From positions 1 through 14,999 of the forward strand of contig CALNYZ010000046.1 in assembly GCA_942490945.1 (NCBI GenBank): a DNA stretch of 14,999 nucleotides. The letters run 5' to 3'. The notes under the pieces were generated by a model that saw only the letters and a list, made by a program, of their open reading frames with translations, did no database searches and had not been told where the DNA came from. This document shows, piece by piece, positions 1-8,385 of this stretch; positions within the stretch are counted from its first letter, which is position 1, and each line of letters starts with the position of its first letter. A program made the translations under genes and the position numbers. The DNA comes from CALNYZ01 sp942490945 (lineage in GTDB: Bacteria; Pseudomonadota; Gammaproteobacteria; UBA6429; Thiohalophilaceae).

Positions 1-34
1 ACAAAATCATATTCTTAAATTATTTTCACGGTTT

Positions 35-53
35 TTCGTTCCTATTGAACGAA
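35..53. terminator. Possible weak terminator hairpin of a gene left of the window
   Basis: TTCGTTC (35-41) and GAACGAA (47-53) form a perfect 7-bp inverted repeat around a 5-base CTATT loop, followed by the T-rich GTTATTTTCTT. That is the layout of a Rho-independent terminator. The stem is short and has only three G:C pairs, so it would be weak. Strand is uncertain because T-rich sequence also lies on the left side, and the gene it would end is not in the window. Confidence 0.3.
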
Positions 54-206
54 GTTATTTTCTTAAGTAAAATAAGCATGCTTTCAACTTTTTATTTTTC
101 GTTTATTTAAATTCAACACCCATAAGTCAATAGAATCTCACAACACTTTTAAGTATGTTTCTCAGCATATTTTAACCCTTTTTAACAGATCCAGCGCCAT
201 CCAATT

Positions 207-239
207 TGCATTTCATCCAATTTTTTATATACTTTTACA
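207..239 (+). promoter_or_regulatory. Weak candidate Bacteroidota sigma-type promoter
   Basis: TTTG at 207-210 followed 21 bases later by TACTTTTA (232-239) resembles the Bacteroidota promoter layout, TTTG near -33 and TAnnTTTG near -7. The -7 element matches seven of eight positions, with A in place of the final G. It would start transcription near 246 and leave a leader of about 65-70 bases before the ATG at 314. In such AT-rich DNA a match like this can arise by chance. Confidence 0.27.
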
Positions 240-313
240 TCTGATTCATTGAGAATTGAAGGGTAAAAAAGAGAGAACAAGTGTTGTTTAATGAATCAAA
301 ATGAGGGGATGAA

Positions 314-772
314 ATGAAAAAGAGGGCGTTGGTAATATTACTCGTTGTTGTTATTTCAGCTATTTTACAGTTAACAATTTCTGACAATTTGATTTTTTCA
401 AATTGCAGTCTTTTTGTTGCTAAAAATGACACAACAAATATTGTTACACCCATTTTTATTACTGACCACATCCAACCAACACAAATTCTTCAGGAGTCGA
501 ATGCCGATCAAAAAGACTGGATTAATTTTATTTCATTATCAGATGGCATAGACACCCGTTTTACCATTCGGAATCTTAACACCAAGTACACAAAGGTAAA
601 ACTATCGATATATAATAGTTGGGGAAAAAGGATTTATCAATCTCAAAATTATCAAAATGAGTTTGATGCCCGGAAGTACCCGGAAGGGACCTATTATTAT
701 CAAGTGCACTATACGCAAAATGGCGTTAATGAGGAGATGTATAAAAATTCCTTTTTTGAAATAAGGGATTAA
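314..772 (+). CDS. Small exported protein consisting mainly of a CHU_C / type B T9SS sorting-like domain
   Basis: The 152-residue product has a basic start (MKKR), a hydrophobic stretch at about residues 5-22 that looks like a signal peptide or membrane anchor, a short polar linker, and then a domain resembling the gliding-motility-associated C-terminal (CHU_C, type B sorting) family. Visible hallmarks are DGIDTRF (77-83, like the family's DGxND.F), IYNSWGKRIYQS (99-110, like IYNRWGxxVY) and YPEGTYYYQV (122-131, like LPDGTYYY). Normally this domain is the tail of a large T9SS cargo; here it is nearly the whole protein. No lipobox surrounds Cys31. The start at 314 follows GAGGGG (303-308) by five bases; the ATGs at 301 and 309 meet stops at once. 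It heads a same-strand cluster, 32 bases before the PorP/SprF-like gene. The family match is clear; the role (surface accessory, anchor or remnant of a larger adhesin) is inference. Confidence 0.8.
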   Translation: MKKRALVILLVVVISAILQLTISDNLIFSNCSLFVAKNDTTNIVTPIFITDHIQPTQILQESNADQKDWINFISLSDGIDTRFTIRNLNTKYTKVKLSIYNSWGKRIYQSQNYQNEFDARKYPEGTYYYQVHYTQNGVNEEMYKNSFFEIRD

Positions 773-804
773 GAAGAGAAAGAGAACGTTAATTGAGAGA
801 GTGA

Positions 805-1695
805 ATGTTGAGATGGAAGGAACTTGCCCTTTCAGTGTTGTTATTGATTATAGGAGAGGTTGTACTAGGGCAAGATGCGGTGTTGTATTCACAACTATTT
901 AATCAACCTGAGCTATTTAATCCTGCGGTAAACGGAACTGCCGAGGGAGCTCGTGTTGGTCTATATTACAGGGACCAATGGAGAAATGTAGAAGGGGCAC
1001 CTAAAACAATGGCCCTGGATGCGTTTTACCCACTACCAAATAAAAAGCTGGGTATTGGCTTAAGTGCCTTCAACCAAAGCATTGGCCTTCGTGAAATCAA
1101 CTTCTTGATGCTGAACCTAAACAGCCATATAGATGTAAATGCAACTTCAACCTTGTCGTTTGGTATCCGTTTTGGGATGGAATTCAGTTCTTACGACCGT
1201 GAAAAAATAATCAGTGTAGATAATAACAGCCTGAACTATGAAGACCTGAATGCTGTTTCGCCAGCATTTAACCTTGGTTTGGTTTACAAAGGTCCAAACT
1301 ACTACTTAGGGTTGAGTACTTTCCAGATTTCTTTTAAAGATGAACTTGCACAGGGCAAACTGTTAACAGGTATTGATTTCATGGCAGGGTATTTCTACCA
1401 GAGCAGTACCAAATTTATCGTTTACCCATATCTGACATATAAAACTTATTTATCTCATTATTCAGCTGTTGAACCTGGTGTAAACGTATATTTTGCCGAC
1501 AAGATTGGGGCAGGTATTGGTTTCCGCACAGGTGAATCGCTGGTATTTAATTTCAAAGTAAAGATTACTGAAAAAGTGGTGATGGGGTATTCGTATGATT
1601 ATTCAACCGGAGATTTCAGTAAGATAAGCAACGGCTCACATGAAATCCATTTAGGATATGTGATAGGAAAAAGAAACATATTGTTACCATTTTAG
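805..1695 (+). CDS. PorP/SprF-family type IX secretion outer-membrane protein
   Basis: The 296-residue product fits the PorP/SprF family (usually about 300-340 residues), outer-membrane proteins that work with the T9SS, often as partners of one neighbouring secreted adhesin. In Flavobacterium johnsoniae, SprF is needed for surface delivery of SprB. Residues 1-23 form a signal peptide ending in VVLGQ. Family hallmarks follow: YSQLFNQPELFNPAVNG (28-44, with the conserved NPA-x-x-G), YRDQW (55-59), GAPKT (64-68) and alternating strand-like segments such as KLGIGLSAF. The chain ends ILLPF, a terminal Phe typical of outer-membrane beta-barrels. The ATG at 805 is preceded by GAGAGA (795-800); a GTG at 801 is in another frame. 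It lies between the small CHU_C-like gene (32-base gap) and the giant repeat gene (51-base gap), which makes it a likely dedicated partner of the giant protein. The family call is strong; partner specificity is inferred from position. Confidence 0.92.
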   Translation: MLRWKELALSVLLLIIGEVVLGQDAVLYSQLFNQPELFNPAVNGTAEGARVGLYYRDQWRNVEGAPKTMALDAFYPLPNKKLGIGLSAFNQSIGLREINFLMLNLNSHIDVNATSTLSFGIRFGMEFSSYDREKIISVDNNSLNYEDLNAVSPAFNLGLVYKGPNYYLGLSTFQISFKDELAQGKLLTGIDFMAGYFYQSSTKFIVYPYLTYKTYLSHYSAVEPGVNVYFADKIGAGIGFRTGESLVFNFKVKITEKVVMGYSYDYSTGDFSKISNGSHEIHLGYVIGKRNILLPF

Positions 1696-1731
1696 TAAAA
1701 ATACTTAAATTCGATTCGATATCAGGGCATA

Positions 1732-1740
1732 AGAAAGGAG
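1732..1740 (+). promoter_or_regulatory. Strong Shine-Dalgarno sequence of the giant gene
   Basis: AGAAAGGAG lies six bases before the ATG at 1747 and contains a full AAGGAG core. Bacteroidota genes often lack a clear Shine-Dalgarno sequence, so this one fixes the start and suggests efficient initiation of the giant protein compared with its two upstream neighbours. Confidence 0.7.
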
Positions 1741-1746
1741 TCAAAG

Positions 1747-4700
1747 ATGAAAACAAAAATTTTACTTCCCGTATTTTTAATCTTGTTATTAGCAAGTCAA
1801 GGGCTAAAAGCACAAGACGAAGGTGTTACAATTGGTAAAGATGGTAATCCGCCACATGTAAACGCTATTTTAGAAATTGAATCCAGTGACCGTGGCGTTT
1901 TACTCCCAAGGTTAACCGATCTGCAGATTCAGGCAATCGACATAAAACCGGGTGCAGAATCGCTACTCGTATATAACACGGATACAAAACAATTCGTGTA
2001 TTACGATGGAACTGCATGGATCAATATTGGAAGTGATGGAGGTGGAACTCAACTTTCATCTATTCAATTACAAAATGAACAATTGATATTTGAATTTACA
2101 GACAGAACTGAGTCCGTCGACCTCAGTGAACTTGGTAATACTACCGTTGTAAATGGTATCAACAATGTTGATCCGAACGATCAGGTTCAGGGTAAAATAG
2201 TATATAACTCCAGTGACTCCAAGTTATATTATTATACCGGTTCCGCATGGAAAGAAATTGCCAATATTGATGATCTAGTTGGGAGCGGTGATGGTATTGC
2301 CCAGCAATTAGTATTAAGTGGAACATCGCTTGCTATTACGGGAGGCAACGCGGTTGACCTATCAAATCTGGTAACAACCAGGATTGGAACAGAATTACCT
2401 GTTTCAGGAAATATAGAAGGTGAAACCTTTTACAATATAACCGATGGAAACTTCTATGTTTATGATGGTTCTTCATGGATAAATACAAACAATCTTACAC
2501 TTAGCGAAGTACTTAACAATGGAGCTGATGCAGGAGGAGCAGTGATTTCAAATGTAGGCACACCGGTTTCAGGTTCAGATGCTGCTACAAAAAGTTATGT
2601 TGATAGCCAAATCTCAAGTTCTGGCGGTGGTGATATGTTGAAAACTGTCTACGATACAAATGATGATGGAAATGCAGACAATGCTGAAACAGTTAACAAC
2701 CTGACTGTTGAAACTGCTGTACCTGCAGGTGCTGTTTTTACTGACAATCAAGATATAGCTGATGTTCTTTCAAATGGGACAAATGCAGGTGGTCAAGTCA
2801 TTACGAATCTTGGATATCCAATTAATAATACAGATGCAACAACAAAAATATACGTTGACGGACAACTTAGTAGCACAATGCTAAAAAGTACTTATGATCC
2901 TGATGGGGATGGAACAATAGACAGAGCTGGAAATGCAGCTACCGTAAATAATCTTGCAGTAAACACAGCTGTTCCTTTAAATGCAACTTTTACCGACAAT
3001 CAGGATATCGCAAATGTACTTAGTCAGGGTACTGATGCAGATGGGCAAATAATCTCAAACTTGGGCGATCCTGTTGAAGTTTCTGACGCGGCCACTAAAA
3101 ACTATGTAGACCAGCAGGTTGCAAATGCCGGTGGTGGTGATATGACAACAACAATCTACGACCCGGATGGTGACGGACTAATTAATCAATCACAAAACTC
3201 ACAGACTGTAAACAACCTAACAATTGAAAGTGCTGTACCTGCAGATGCAGTATTTACGGATGACCAAACACTTGAAGAAGTATTAGGTGAAGGTGCAAGT
3301 GCAGGTGGTACTGTCATCTCAAATCTTGGCACCCCGGTTGGTGCAACTGATGCAGCAACCAAACAGTATGTTGATGCCAGCATTGCAAGCGTTAATGGAA
3401 TGTCTCAGACCACATATGACCCGGACAATAACGGGATTGTCAATAATGCTGAAACTGTTAACAACTTGACTGTAGAAACTGCAGTTCCGGCAAATGCCGA
3501 TTTTACTGACGACCAACAGTTGGTAGGTGCTGTACTAAATGGCACTCATTTATATATCGAGATTGAAAATGGAAACGGAGTAACAGCCGATCTATCCGGT
3601 TTGGAAGATCATCTTGGAGACGATCAGCAACTTACATTAAATGGAAGTATTCTTACCTTAGAGAATGGAGGAGTTGTTAATTTAGCAGGATTCCGTGATA
3701 ATACAGATTCTCAAAACCTTAGTAATGTTCTTGGAAATGGGAATGATGCCGGTGCAAATAAAATCACAAATCTTGCAGAACCAACTTTAAACCAAGATGC
3801 TGCTACAAAGAATTATGTTGACTCCAACATTGCTGCTGCTGGAGGTGGCGACATGTTAAAAACAGTTTACGACCAAAATAATGATGGCGATGTTGATGAT
3901 GCAGAAAATGCAGCAACAGTTAACAACTTGACAGTTCAAACTGCTGTACCTGCAGGAGCTGTATTCACAGACAACCAAAATTTATCCAATGTATTAGGAC
4001 AAGGAACTGATGCTGGTGCAAATAAAATTACAAATTTGGCAGATCCAACATTGGCACAGGACGCAACAACAAAAGCATATGTTGATGGTTTGGTCGGAAC
4101 AAATACTGTAAGCGCAGATCCTCCGGCAGGTGCTTCTACCGGAGATACTTATTTCGATACTGATGACAATACTTATTACATATACGATGGAGCTAGCTGG
4201 GTTCCGGTTGATACCGACGAACAAGATTTATCAGAAGTATTATCTGAAGGGAATGATGCCGGAACTAACAAAATCATCAACCTTGCTGATCCTACCTTGG
4301 ATCAGGATGCAGCTACCAAAATTTATGTAGACAATTTAGTTGGATCCAATTATGCAGGTTCATCACCGCCGGCAAGTCCTGATACTGGAGATACATATTT
4401 TGATACCGATGACGATGTATTATATGTTTTTGATGGAACTAGTTGGGTTGCCACCAGTATAGATACCGATGACCAAGATGCAACTGAAGTAAACCTTTCT
4501 GCTGGTTATGTTACACCGGGAAGTGCAGGTGCACTCGTTGCAGGGGAAGCAATTGAAACTTCATTAGGAAAACTTGAGAAAGGCCTGGAAAATGCAGTCG
4601 CAGGTGGTGGAGAAGTAAATGTTCAGTCAGACTGGAATGTAGTAGATGTCGGAAGCGATGCTTTTATCCTGAATAAACCAACTATTACTGATGACCAAAC

Positions 4701-7700
4701 TCTTTCTGAAGTATTAACTGAAGGTACAGACGCTGGGGCAAATAAAATAACCAATCTAGCCGATCCAACTCTTGATCAGGATGCTGCCACAAAAATTTAT
4801 GTAGATGGTTTAGTTGGAACAAATACAGTTAGTGCAACTCCTCCGGCAACTCCAAGTACGGGAGACACTTATTACGATACTGACGACAGTACATATTACA
4901 TTTATAATGGAACTGGCTGGGTGCCTGTTGATACTGATACAGATGAACAAACTCTTTCTGAAGTTTTAACAGAAGGAACAGATGCTGGAGCTAGCAAAAT
5001 AACCAATCTTGCTGATCCAACATTGGCACAAGATGCCGCTACCAAAGCCTACGTTGATGGTTTGGTTGGAACAAACACGGTAAGCGCAGATCCTCCGGCA
5101 GGTGCTTCTACTGGAGATACTTACTACGATACCGATGACAATACTTATTATATATACAATGGAACTAGCTGGATTCCGGTTGATACCGACGAACAAAACC
5201 TTTCTGAAGTTTTAACAGAAGGAACAGATGCTGGAGCTAGCAAAATAACCAATCTTGCTGATCCAACATTAGCGCAAGATGCAGCTACTAAAGCTTATGT
5301 TGATGGATTAATTGGTTCAACAACTGCAAGTGCAGATCCTCCGGCAAGTCCAAATCAGGGAGATACCTATTTTGATACGGATGACAATACATTGTATGTT
5401 TGGGATGGAACAAGCTGGATCGCAGTTGGTGTTGATGACCAAAATCTATCTGAAGTACTTACTCAAGGTACTGATGCTGGTGCAAATAAAATTACAAATT
5501 TAGCCGATCCAACTTTAGCACAAGATGCTACTACTAAAGCTTATGTTGATGGTTTGATAGGAACAAATACAGTTAGTGCAGATCCTCCTGCCGGTGCTTC
5601 TACCGGAGATACTTATTACGATACCGATGACAATACTTATTACATATACAACGGAACAAGCTGGGTGCCTGTTGATAATGACACGGATGATCAGAATTTA
5701 TCCGAAGTACTAACACAAGGTACTGATGCGGGAGCCAGTAAAATCAGCAATCTGGCAGATCCAACATTGGCACAAGATGCAGCCACAAAAGCTTATGTTG
5801 ATGGAATTGTCTCAAGTGGAAACCTTACTCTTACTAACAATCGTATTTTAATGGGAGATGATTCCAATGATGCACAACCAGTGCAGGTACATGGAGACAT
5901 TTCGACAGCTAATGATGGAACTTTCACTATTGGAGATGATGCAATTACTGCTGCTAAACTGCACCCAATGGGAGCTAGCAACGATCAATTCCTTAAGTTT
6001 GACGGAACGAACTGGGGACCATTCTCTATAACCGGAACTTTAACATTTAAAGGTAGTTGGGATGCTGACACCAATTCACCTGCACTTGCTGATGCTGGTG
6101 GATTAAACGGCGAATATTATATTGTTTCTGTCGCTGGTAGCCAAGATCTCGGTTCTGGAAATATTTCTTTTAATTCTGGAGACTGGGTCATCCACAATGG
6201 TTCTGAATGGCAACAAATTAACAATTCCAGTGATGTTAATTCTGTATTTGGCAGAACAGGTGTAATTACTGCCCAAGAAGGAGATTATGATCTGGATGAA
6301 TTAGGTGATGTTAATGCTGCAGATTTAACAACAGGTAACATTTTAATTGCCGATGGTGATAGTTTTGATAGTCAAACAATGAGTGGTGATGCAACAATTG
6401 CTAATGATGGAACTTTAACAATACAAAACGGGGCAGTGGCTGCAACAAACCTCGAAGGACTGGCAGATGCACAGTTCATCGTCGGTACAGATGGAACCGC
6501 CGCGAACAATGCAAAAGTTACAATCTCAGGAGATGTCGCAATCGACAATACAGGCGATGCACAGATACAGGCTGATGCAGTATCTACTACTGAAATCGCC
6601 GGGGCTGCGGCTGACCAGGTATTAACTACTGACGGTAGCGGTGACCCGCAATGGGAAGCACGTACAAACTTCGCCAGCTCTACACTGACCGACGGACAGA
6701 TATTTGTCGGGAACGGCTCAGATGTCGCAACTGGGGTAACAATGTCGGGAGATGTAACAATTACAAATGCAGGGGTGGCAGCAATCGGTGACGATAAAGT
6801 GACCACCGCTAAAATATTAAACGGGAACGTTACTGCCGCTAAAGTGGAAGGACTCGCGGATGCACAGTTCATCGTCGGTACTGACGGTACCGCGGCAAAC
6901 AATGCCAAAGTAACAATGTCCGGTGACGTAACAATGACAAACGCAGGGGTGACTGCAATACAAAACGGGGCAGTGGCTGCAACAAACCTTGAAGGACTGG
7001 CAGATGCACAGTTCATCGTCGGTACGGATGGAACAGCCGCGAACAATGCAAAAGTTACCATCTCAGGAGATGTCGCAATCGACAATACAGGCGATGCACA
7101 GATACAGGCTGATGCAGTATCTACTACTGAAATCGCCGGGGCTGCAGCTGACCAGGTATTAACTACTGACGGTAGCGGTGACCCGCAATGGGAAGCACGT
7201 ACAAACTTCGCAACTTCAACACTTAACAGTGCAAATATATTTGTCGGGAACGGCTCAGACGTGGCTACAGGCGTGGCAATGTCAGGCGATGTCGCAATCG
7301 ACAATTCCGGCAGCACCACAATCCAGCAGGGCGCCGTAGAGGCTACTGCTGTTGAAGGGCTAGCTGACGGTGAGTTTATTATTGGGGTAGACGGAACGGC
7401 TGCCAACAATAATAAGGCAACAATGTCCGGCGACGTGACTATGACAAACGCAGGGGTGACTGCAATACAAAACGGGGCAGTGGCTGCAACAAACCTTGAA
7501 GGACTGGCAGATGCACAGTTCATCGTCGGTACGGATGGAACCGCCGCGAACAATGCAAAAGTTACCATCTCAGGAGATGTCGCAATCGACAATACAGGCG
7601 ATGCACAGATACAGGCTGATGCAGTATCTACTACTGAAATCGCCGGGGCTGCGGCTGACCAGGTATTAACTACTGACGGTAGCGGTGACCCGCAATGGGA

Positions 7701-8385
7701 AGCACGTACAAACTTCGCCAGCTCTACACTGACCGACGGACAGATATTTGTCGGGAACGGCTCAGATGTCGCAACTGGGGTAACAATGTCGGGAGATGTA
7801 ACAATTACAAATGCAGGGGTGGCAGCAATCGGTGACGATAAAGTGACCACCGCTAAAATATTAAACGGGAACGTTACTGCCGCTAAAGTGGAAGGACTCG
7901 CGGATGCACAGTTCATCGTCGGTACTGACGGTACCGCGGCAAACAATGCCAAAGTAACAATGTCCGGTGACGTAACAATGACAAACGCAGGGGTGACTGC
8001 AATACAAAACGGGGCAGTGGCTGCAACAAACCTTGAAGGACTGGCAGATGCACAGTTCATCGTCGGTACGGATGGAACAGCCGCGAACAATGCAAAAGTT
8101 ACCATCTCAGGAGATGTCGCAATCGACAATACAGGCGATGCACAGATACAGGCTGATGCAGTATCTACTACTGAAATCGCCGGGGCTGCGGCTGACCAGG
8201 TATTAACTACTGACGGTAGCGGTGACCCGCAATGGGAAGCACGTACAAACTTCGCCAGCTCTACACTGACCGACGGACAGATATTTGTCGGGAACGGCTC
8301 AGATGTCGCTACAGGTGGGGTAACAATGTCGTCAGGCGATGTCACAATGACAAATGCAGGGGTGGGATCGGTGACGATAAAGTGA
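1747..8385 (+). CDS. Giant tail-fibre-like repeat adhesin, N-terminal portion, interrupted by a frameshift
   Basis: This 2,212-residue frame is the front of a much larger protein. Residues 1-23 are a signal peptide (LLASQGLKAQ, cleavage after A22 or Q23). Residues 24-100 carry the common Bacteroidota start module, with ILEIESSDRGVLLPR at 41-55 and LVYNTDTKQFVYYDGTAW after it. Two more GxAW-type pieces follow up to about residue 250. Twelve DAATKxYVD-type repeats occupy about 252-1355, the first ones alternating with calcium-type loops (YDxNxDG). An SDWN...ILNKP motif lies at about 960-980. A VFGRTG module covers about 1402-1514, and a long tandem array begins near 1560. I see no cysteine, and the chain is rich in Gly, Ala, Asn, Asp, Thr and Val, as in extracellular beta-fibre proteins. 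The frame ends at a TGA at 8383-8385 just after a garbled repeat unit, and the coding continues in another frame. A secreted adhesin or fibre partnered with the PorP/SprF-like protein is the best reading; ligand and exact function are unknown. Confidence 0.87.
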   Translation: MKTKILLPVFLILLLASQGLKAQDEGVTIGKDGNPPHVNAILEIESSDRGVLLPRLTDLQIQAIDIKPGAESLLVYNTDTKQFVYYDGTAWINIGSDGGGTQLSSIQLQNEQLIFEFTDRTESVDLSELGNTTVVNGINNVDPNDQVQGKIVYNSSDSKLYYYTGSAWKEIANIDDLVGSGDGIAQQLVLSGTSLAITGGNAVDLSNLVTTRIGTELPVSGNIEGETFYNITDGNFYVYDGSSWINTNNLTLSEVLNNGADAGGAVISNVGTPVSGSDAATKSYVDSQISSSGGGDMLKTVYDTNDDGNADNAETVNNLTVETAVPAGAVFTDNQDIADVLSNGTNAGGQVITNLGYPINNTDATTKIYVDGQLSSTMLKSTYDPDGDGTIDRAGNAATVNNLAVNTAVPLNATFTDNQDIANVLSQGTDADGQIISNLGDPVEVSDAATKNYVDQQVANAGGGDMTTTIYDPDGDGLINQSQNSQTVNNLTIESAVPADAVFTDDQTLEEVLGEGASAGGTVISNLGTPVGATDAATKQYVDASIASVNGMSQTTYDPDNNGIVNNAETVNNLTVETAVPANADFTDDQQLVGAVLNGTHLYIEIENGNGVTADLSGLEDHLGDDQQLTLNGSILTLENGGVVNLAGFRDNTDSQNLSNVLGNGNDAGANKITNLAEPTLNQDAATKNYVDSNIAAAGGGDMLKTVYDQNNDGDVDDAENAATVNNLTVQTAVPAGAVFTDNQNLSNVLGQGTDAGANKITNLADPTLAQDATTKAYVDGLVGTNTVSADPPAGASTGDTYFDTDDNTYYIYDGASWVPVDTDEQDLSEVLSEGNDAGTNKIINLADPTLDQDAATKIYVDNLVGSNYAGSSPPASPDTGDTYFDTDDDVLYVFDGTSWVATSIDTDDQDATEVNLSAGYVTPGSAGALVAGEAIETSLGKLEKGLENAVAGGGEVNVQSDWNVVDVGSDAFILNKPTITDDQTLSEVLTEGTDAGANKITNLADPTLDQDAATKIYVDGLVGTNTVSATPPATPSTGDTYYDTDDSTYYIYNGTGWVPVDTDTDEQTLSEVLTEGTDAGASKITNLADPTLAQDAATKAYVDGLVGTNTVSADPPAGASTGDTYYDTDDNTYYIYNGTSWIPVDTDEQNLSEVLTEGTDAGASKITNLADPTLAQDAATKAYVDGLIGSTTASADPPASPNQGDTYFDTDDNTLYVWDGTSWIAVGVDDQNLSEVLTQGTDAGANKITNLADPTLAQDATTKAYVDGLIGTNTVSADPPAGASTGDTYYDTDDNTYYIYNGTSWVPVDNDTDDQNLSEVLTQGTDAGASKISNLADPTLAQDAATKAYVDGIVSSGNLTLTNNRILMGDDSNDAQPVQVHGDISTANDGTFTIGDDAITAAKLHPMGASNDQFLKFDGTNWGPFSITGTLTFKGSWDADTNSPALADAGGLNGEYYIVSVAGSQDLGSGNISFNSGDWVIHNGSEWQQINNSSDVNSVFGRTGVITAQEGDYDLDELGDVNAADLTTGNILIADGDSFDSQTMSGDATIANDGTLTIQNGAVAATNLEGLADAQFIVGTDGTAANNAKVTISGDVAIDNTGDAQIQADAVSTTEIAGAAADQVLTTDGSGDPQWEARTNFASSTLTDGQIFVGNGSDVATGVTMSGDVTITNAGVAAIGDDKVTTAKILNGNVTAAKVEGLADAQFIVGTDGTAANNAKVTMSGDVTMTNAGVTAIQNGAVAATNLEGLADAQFIVGTDGTAANNAKVTISGDVAIDNTGDAQIQADAVSTTEIAGAAADQVLTTDGSGDPQWEARTNFATSTLNSANIFVGNGSDVATGVAMSGDVAIDNSGSTTIQQGAVEATAVEGLADGEFIIGVDGTAANNNKATMSGDVTMTNAGVTAIQNGAVAATNLEGLADAQFIVGTDGTAANNAKVTISGDVAIDNTGDAQIQADAVSTTEIAGAAADQVLTTDGSGDPQWEARTNFASSTLTDGQIFVGNGSDVATGVTMSGDVTITNAGVAAIGDDKVTTAKILNGNVTAAKVEGLADAQFIVGTDGTAANNAKVTMSGDVTMTNAGVTAIQNGAVAATNLEGLADAQFIVGTDGTAANNAKVTISGDVAIDNTGDAQIQADAVSTTEIAGAAADQVLTTDGSGDPQWEARTNFASSTLTDGQIFVGNGSDVATGGVTMSSGDVTMTNAGVGSVTIK
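2650..3906 (+). other. Five calcium-type acidic loops in the N-terminal repeats
   Basis: Five segments read YDTNDDGNADNAE (Tyr302), YDPDGDGTIDRAG (383), YDPDGDGLINQSQ (471), YDPDNNGIVNNAE (557) and YDQNNDGDVDDAE (708). The D-x-N/D-x-D/N-G spacing is that of calcium-binding loops in dockerins, thrombospondin type 3 repeats and EF-hands. Four of the five are followed directly by a (V/A)NNLTV segment leading into AVPAxAxFTD. Calcium binding would suit a secreted fibre that folds outside the cell, but the match is by pattern only and phage-type repeats share the same spacing. Confidence 0.55.
4621..4689 (+). other. Tail-fibre-type SDWN...ILNKP motif
   Basis: Residues about 959-981 read VQSDWNVVDVGSDAFILNKP. 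This matches a short element common in phage tail and Bacteroidota tail-fibre-like proteins (QxDWNxxxxxxxxxIxNKP). It follows a segment ending IETSLGKLEKGLENAV (about 4549-4600), also typical of such proteins. The insert explains the single long step in the 82-84-residue repeat series. Confidence 0.6.
5950..6288 (+). repeat. VFGRTG module, first copy (113 residues)
   Basis: This module runs from AAKLHPMGASNDQFLKF through SGDWVIHNGSEWQQINNSS to VFGRTGVITAQEGDY. The VFGRTGxxTAQxGDY motif is common in phage and prophage tail proteins. It is the same length and clearly homologous to the module at 11622-11960, with blocks such as GASNDQFLK, WQQINNSSDVNS and VFGRTGVITAQ shared exactly. The DNA is diverged at synonymous sites, so the duplication is older than the array between the two copies. 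Confidence 0.85.

Larger units (their letters stand above)
1..313. other. Intergenic region upstream of the three-gene cluster
   Basis: This AT-rich stretch has no convincing gene on either strand. A minus-strand open frame at 235-471 overlaps the first real gene and lacks a recognisable product, so I do not call it. The region holds a short hairpin near the left edge and a weak Bacteroidota-type promoter candidate, listed separately. It probably carries the 5' control region of the operon that starts at 314. Confidence 0.6.
2500..5811 (+). repeat. DAATKxYVD tail-fibre-type repeats, twelve copies
   Basis: The motif xSxVLxxGxDAGxxxIxNLxxPxxxxDAATKxYVD occurs twelve times. The first five copies (about 2500-3840) are diverged, several of them separated by segments with TAVPAGAVFTD and a YDxDxDG loop. 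Later copies (3976 onward) are separated instead by segments with PPAGASTGDTYYDTDDNTYY followed by a TSW element. Starts of the later units (Gln codon) at 3976, 4222, 4696, 4948, 5194, 5440 and 5692 give periods of 246 or 252 bases (82-84 residues), except for one longer step at 4222-4696 that holds the SDWN...ILNKP insert. DAATKxYVD is a common phage tail-fibre motif. Copies at 4948 and 5194 are almost identical in DNA, so some duplication is recent. Confidence 0.88.

Noticed and set aside
6372..8345. Long minus-strand open frame (657 residues) across the repeat array
   Set aside because: It is a shadow of the repeats: the unit length is a multiple of three, so one stop-free antisense unit stays open in every copy. 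It has no start context, signal or recognisable family, and it breaks at the same frameshift as the plus-strand gene.
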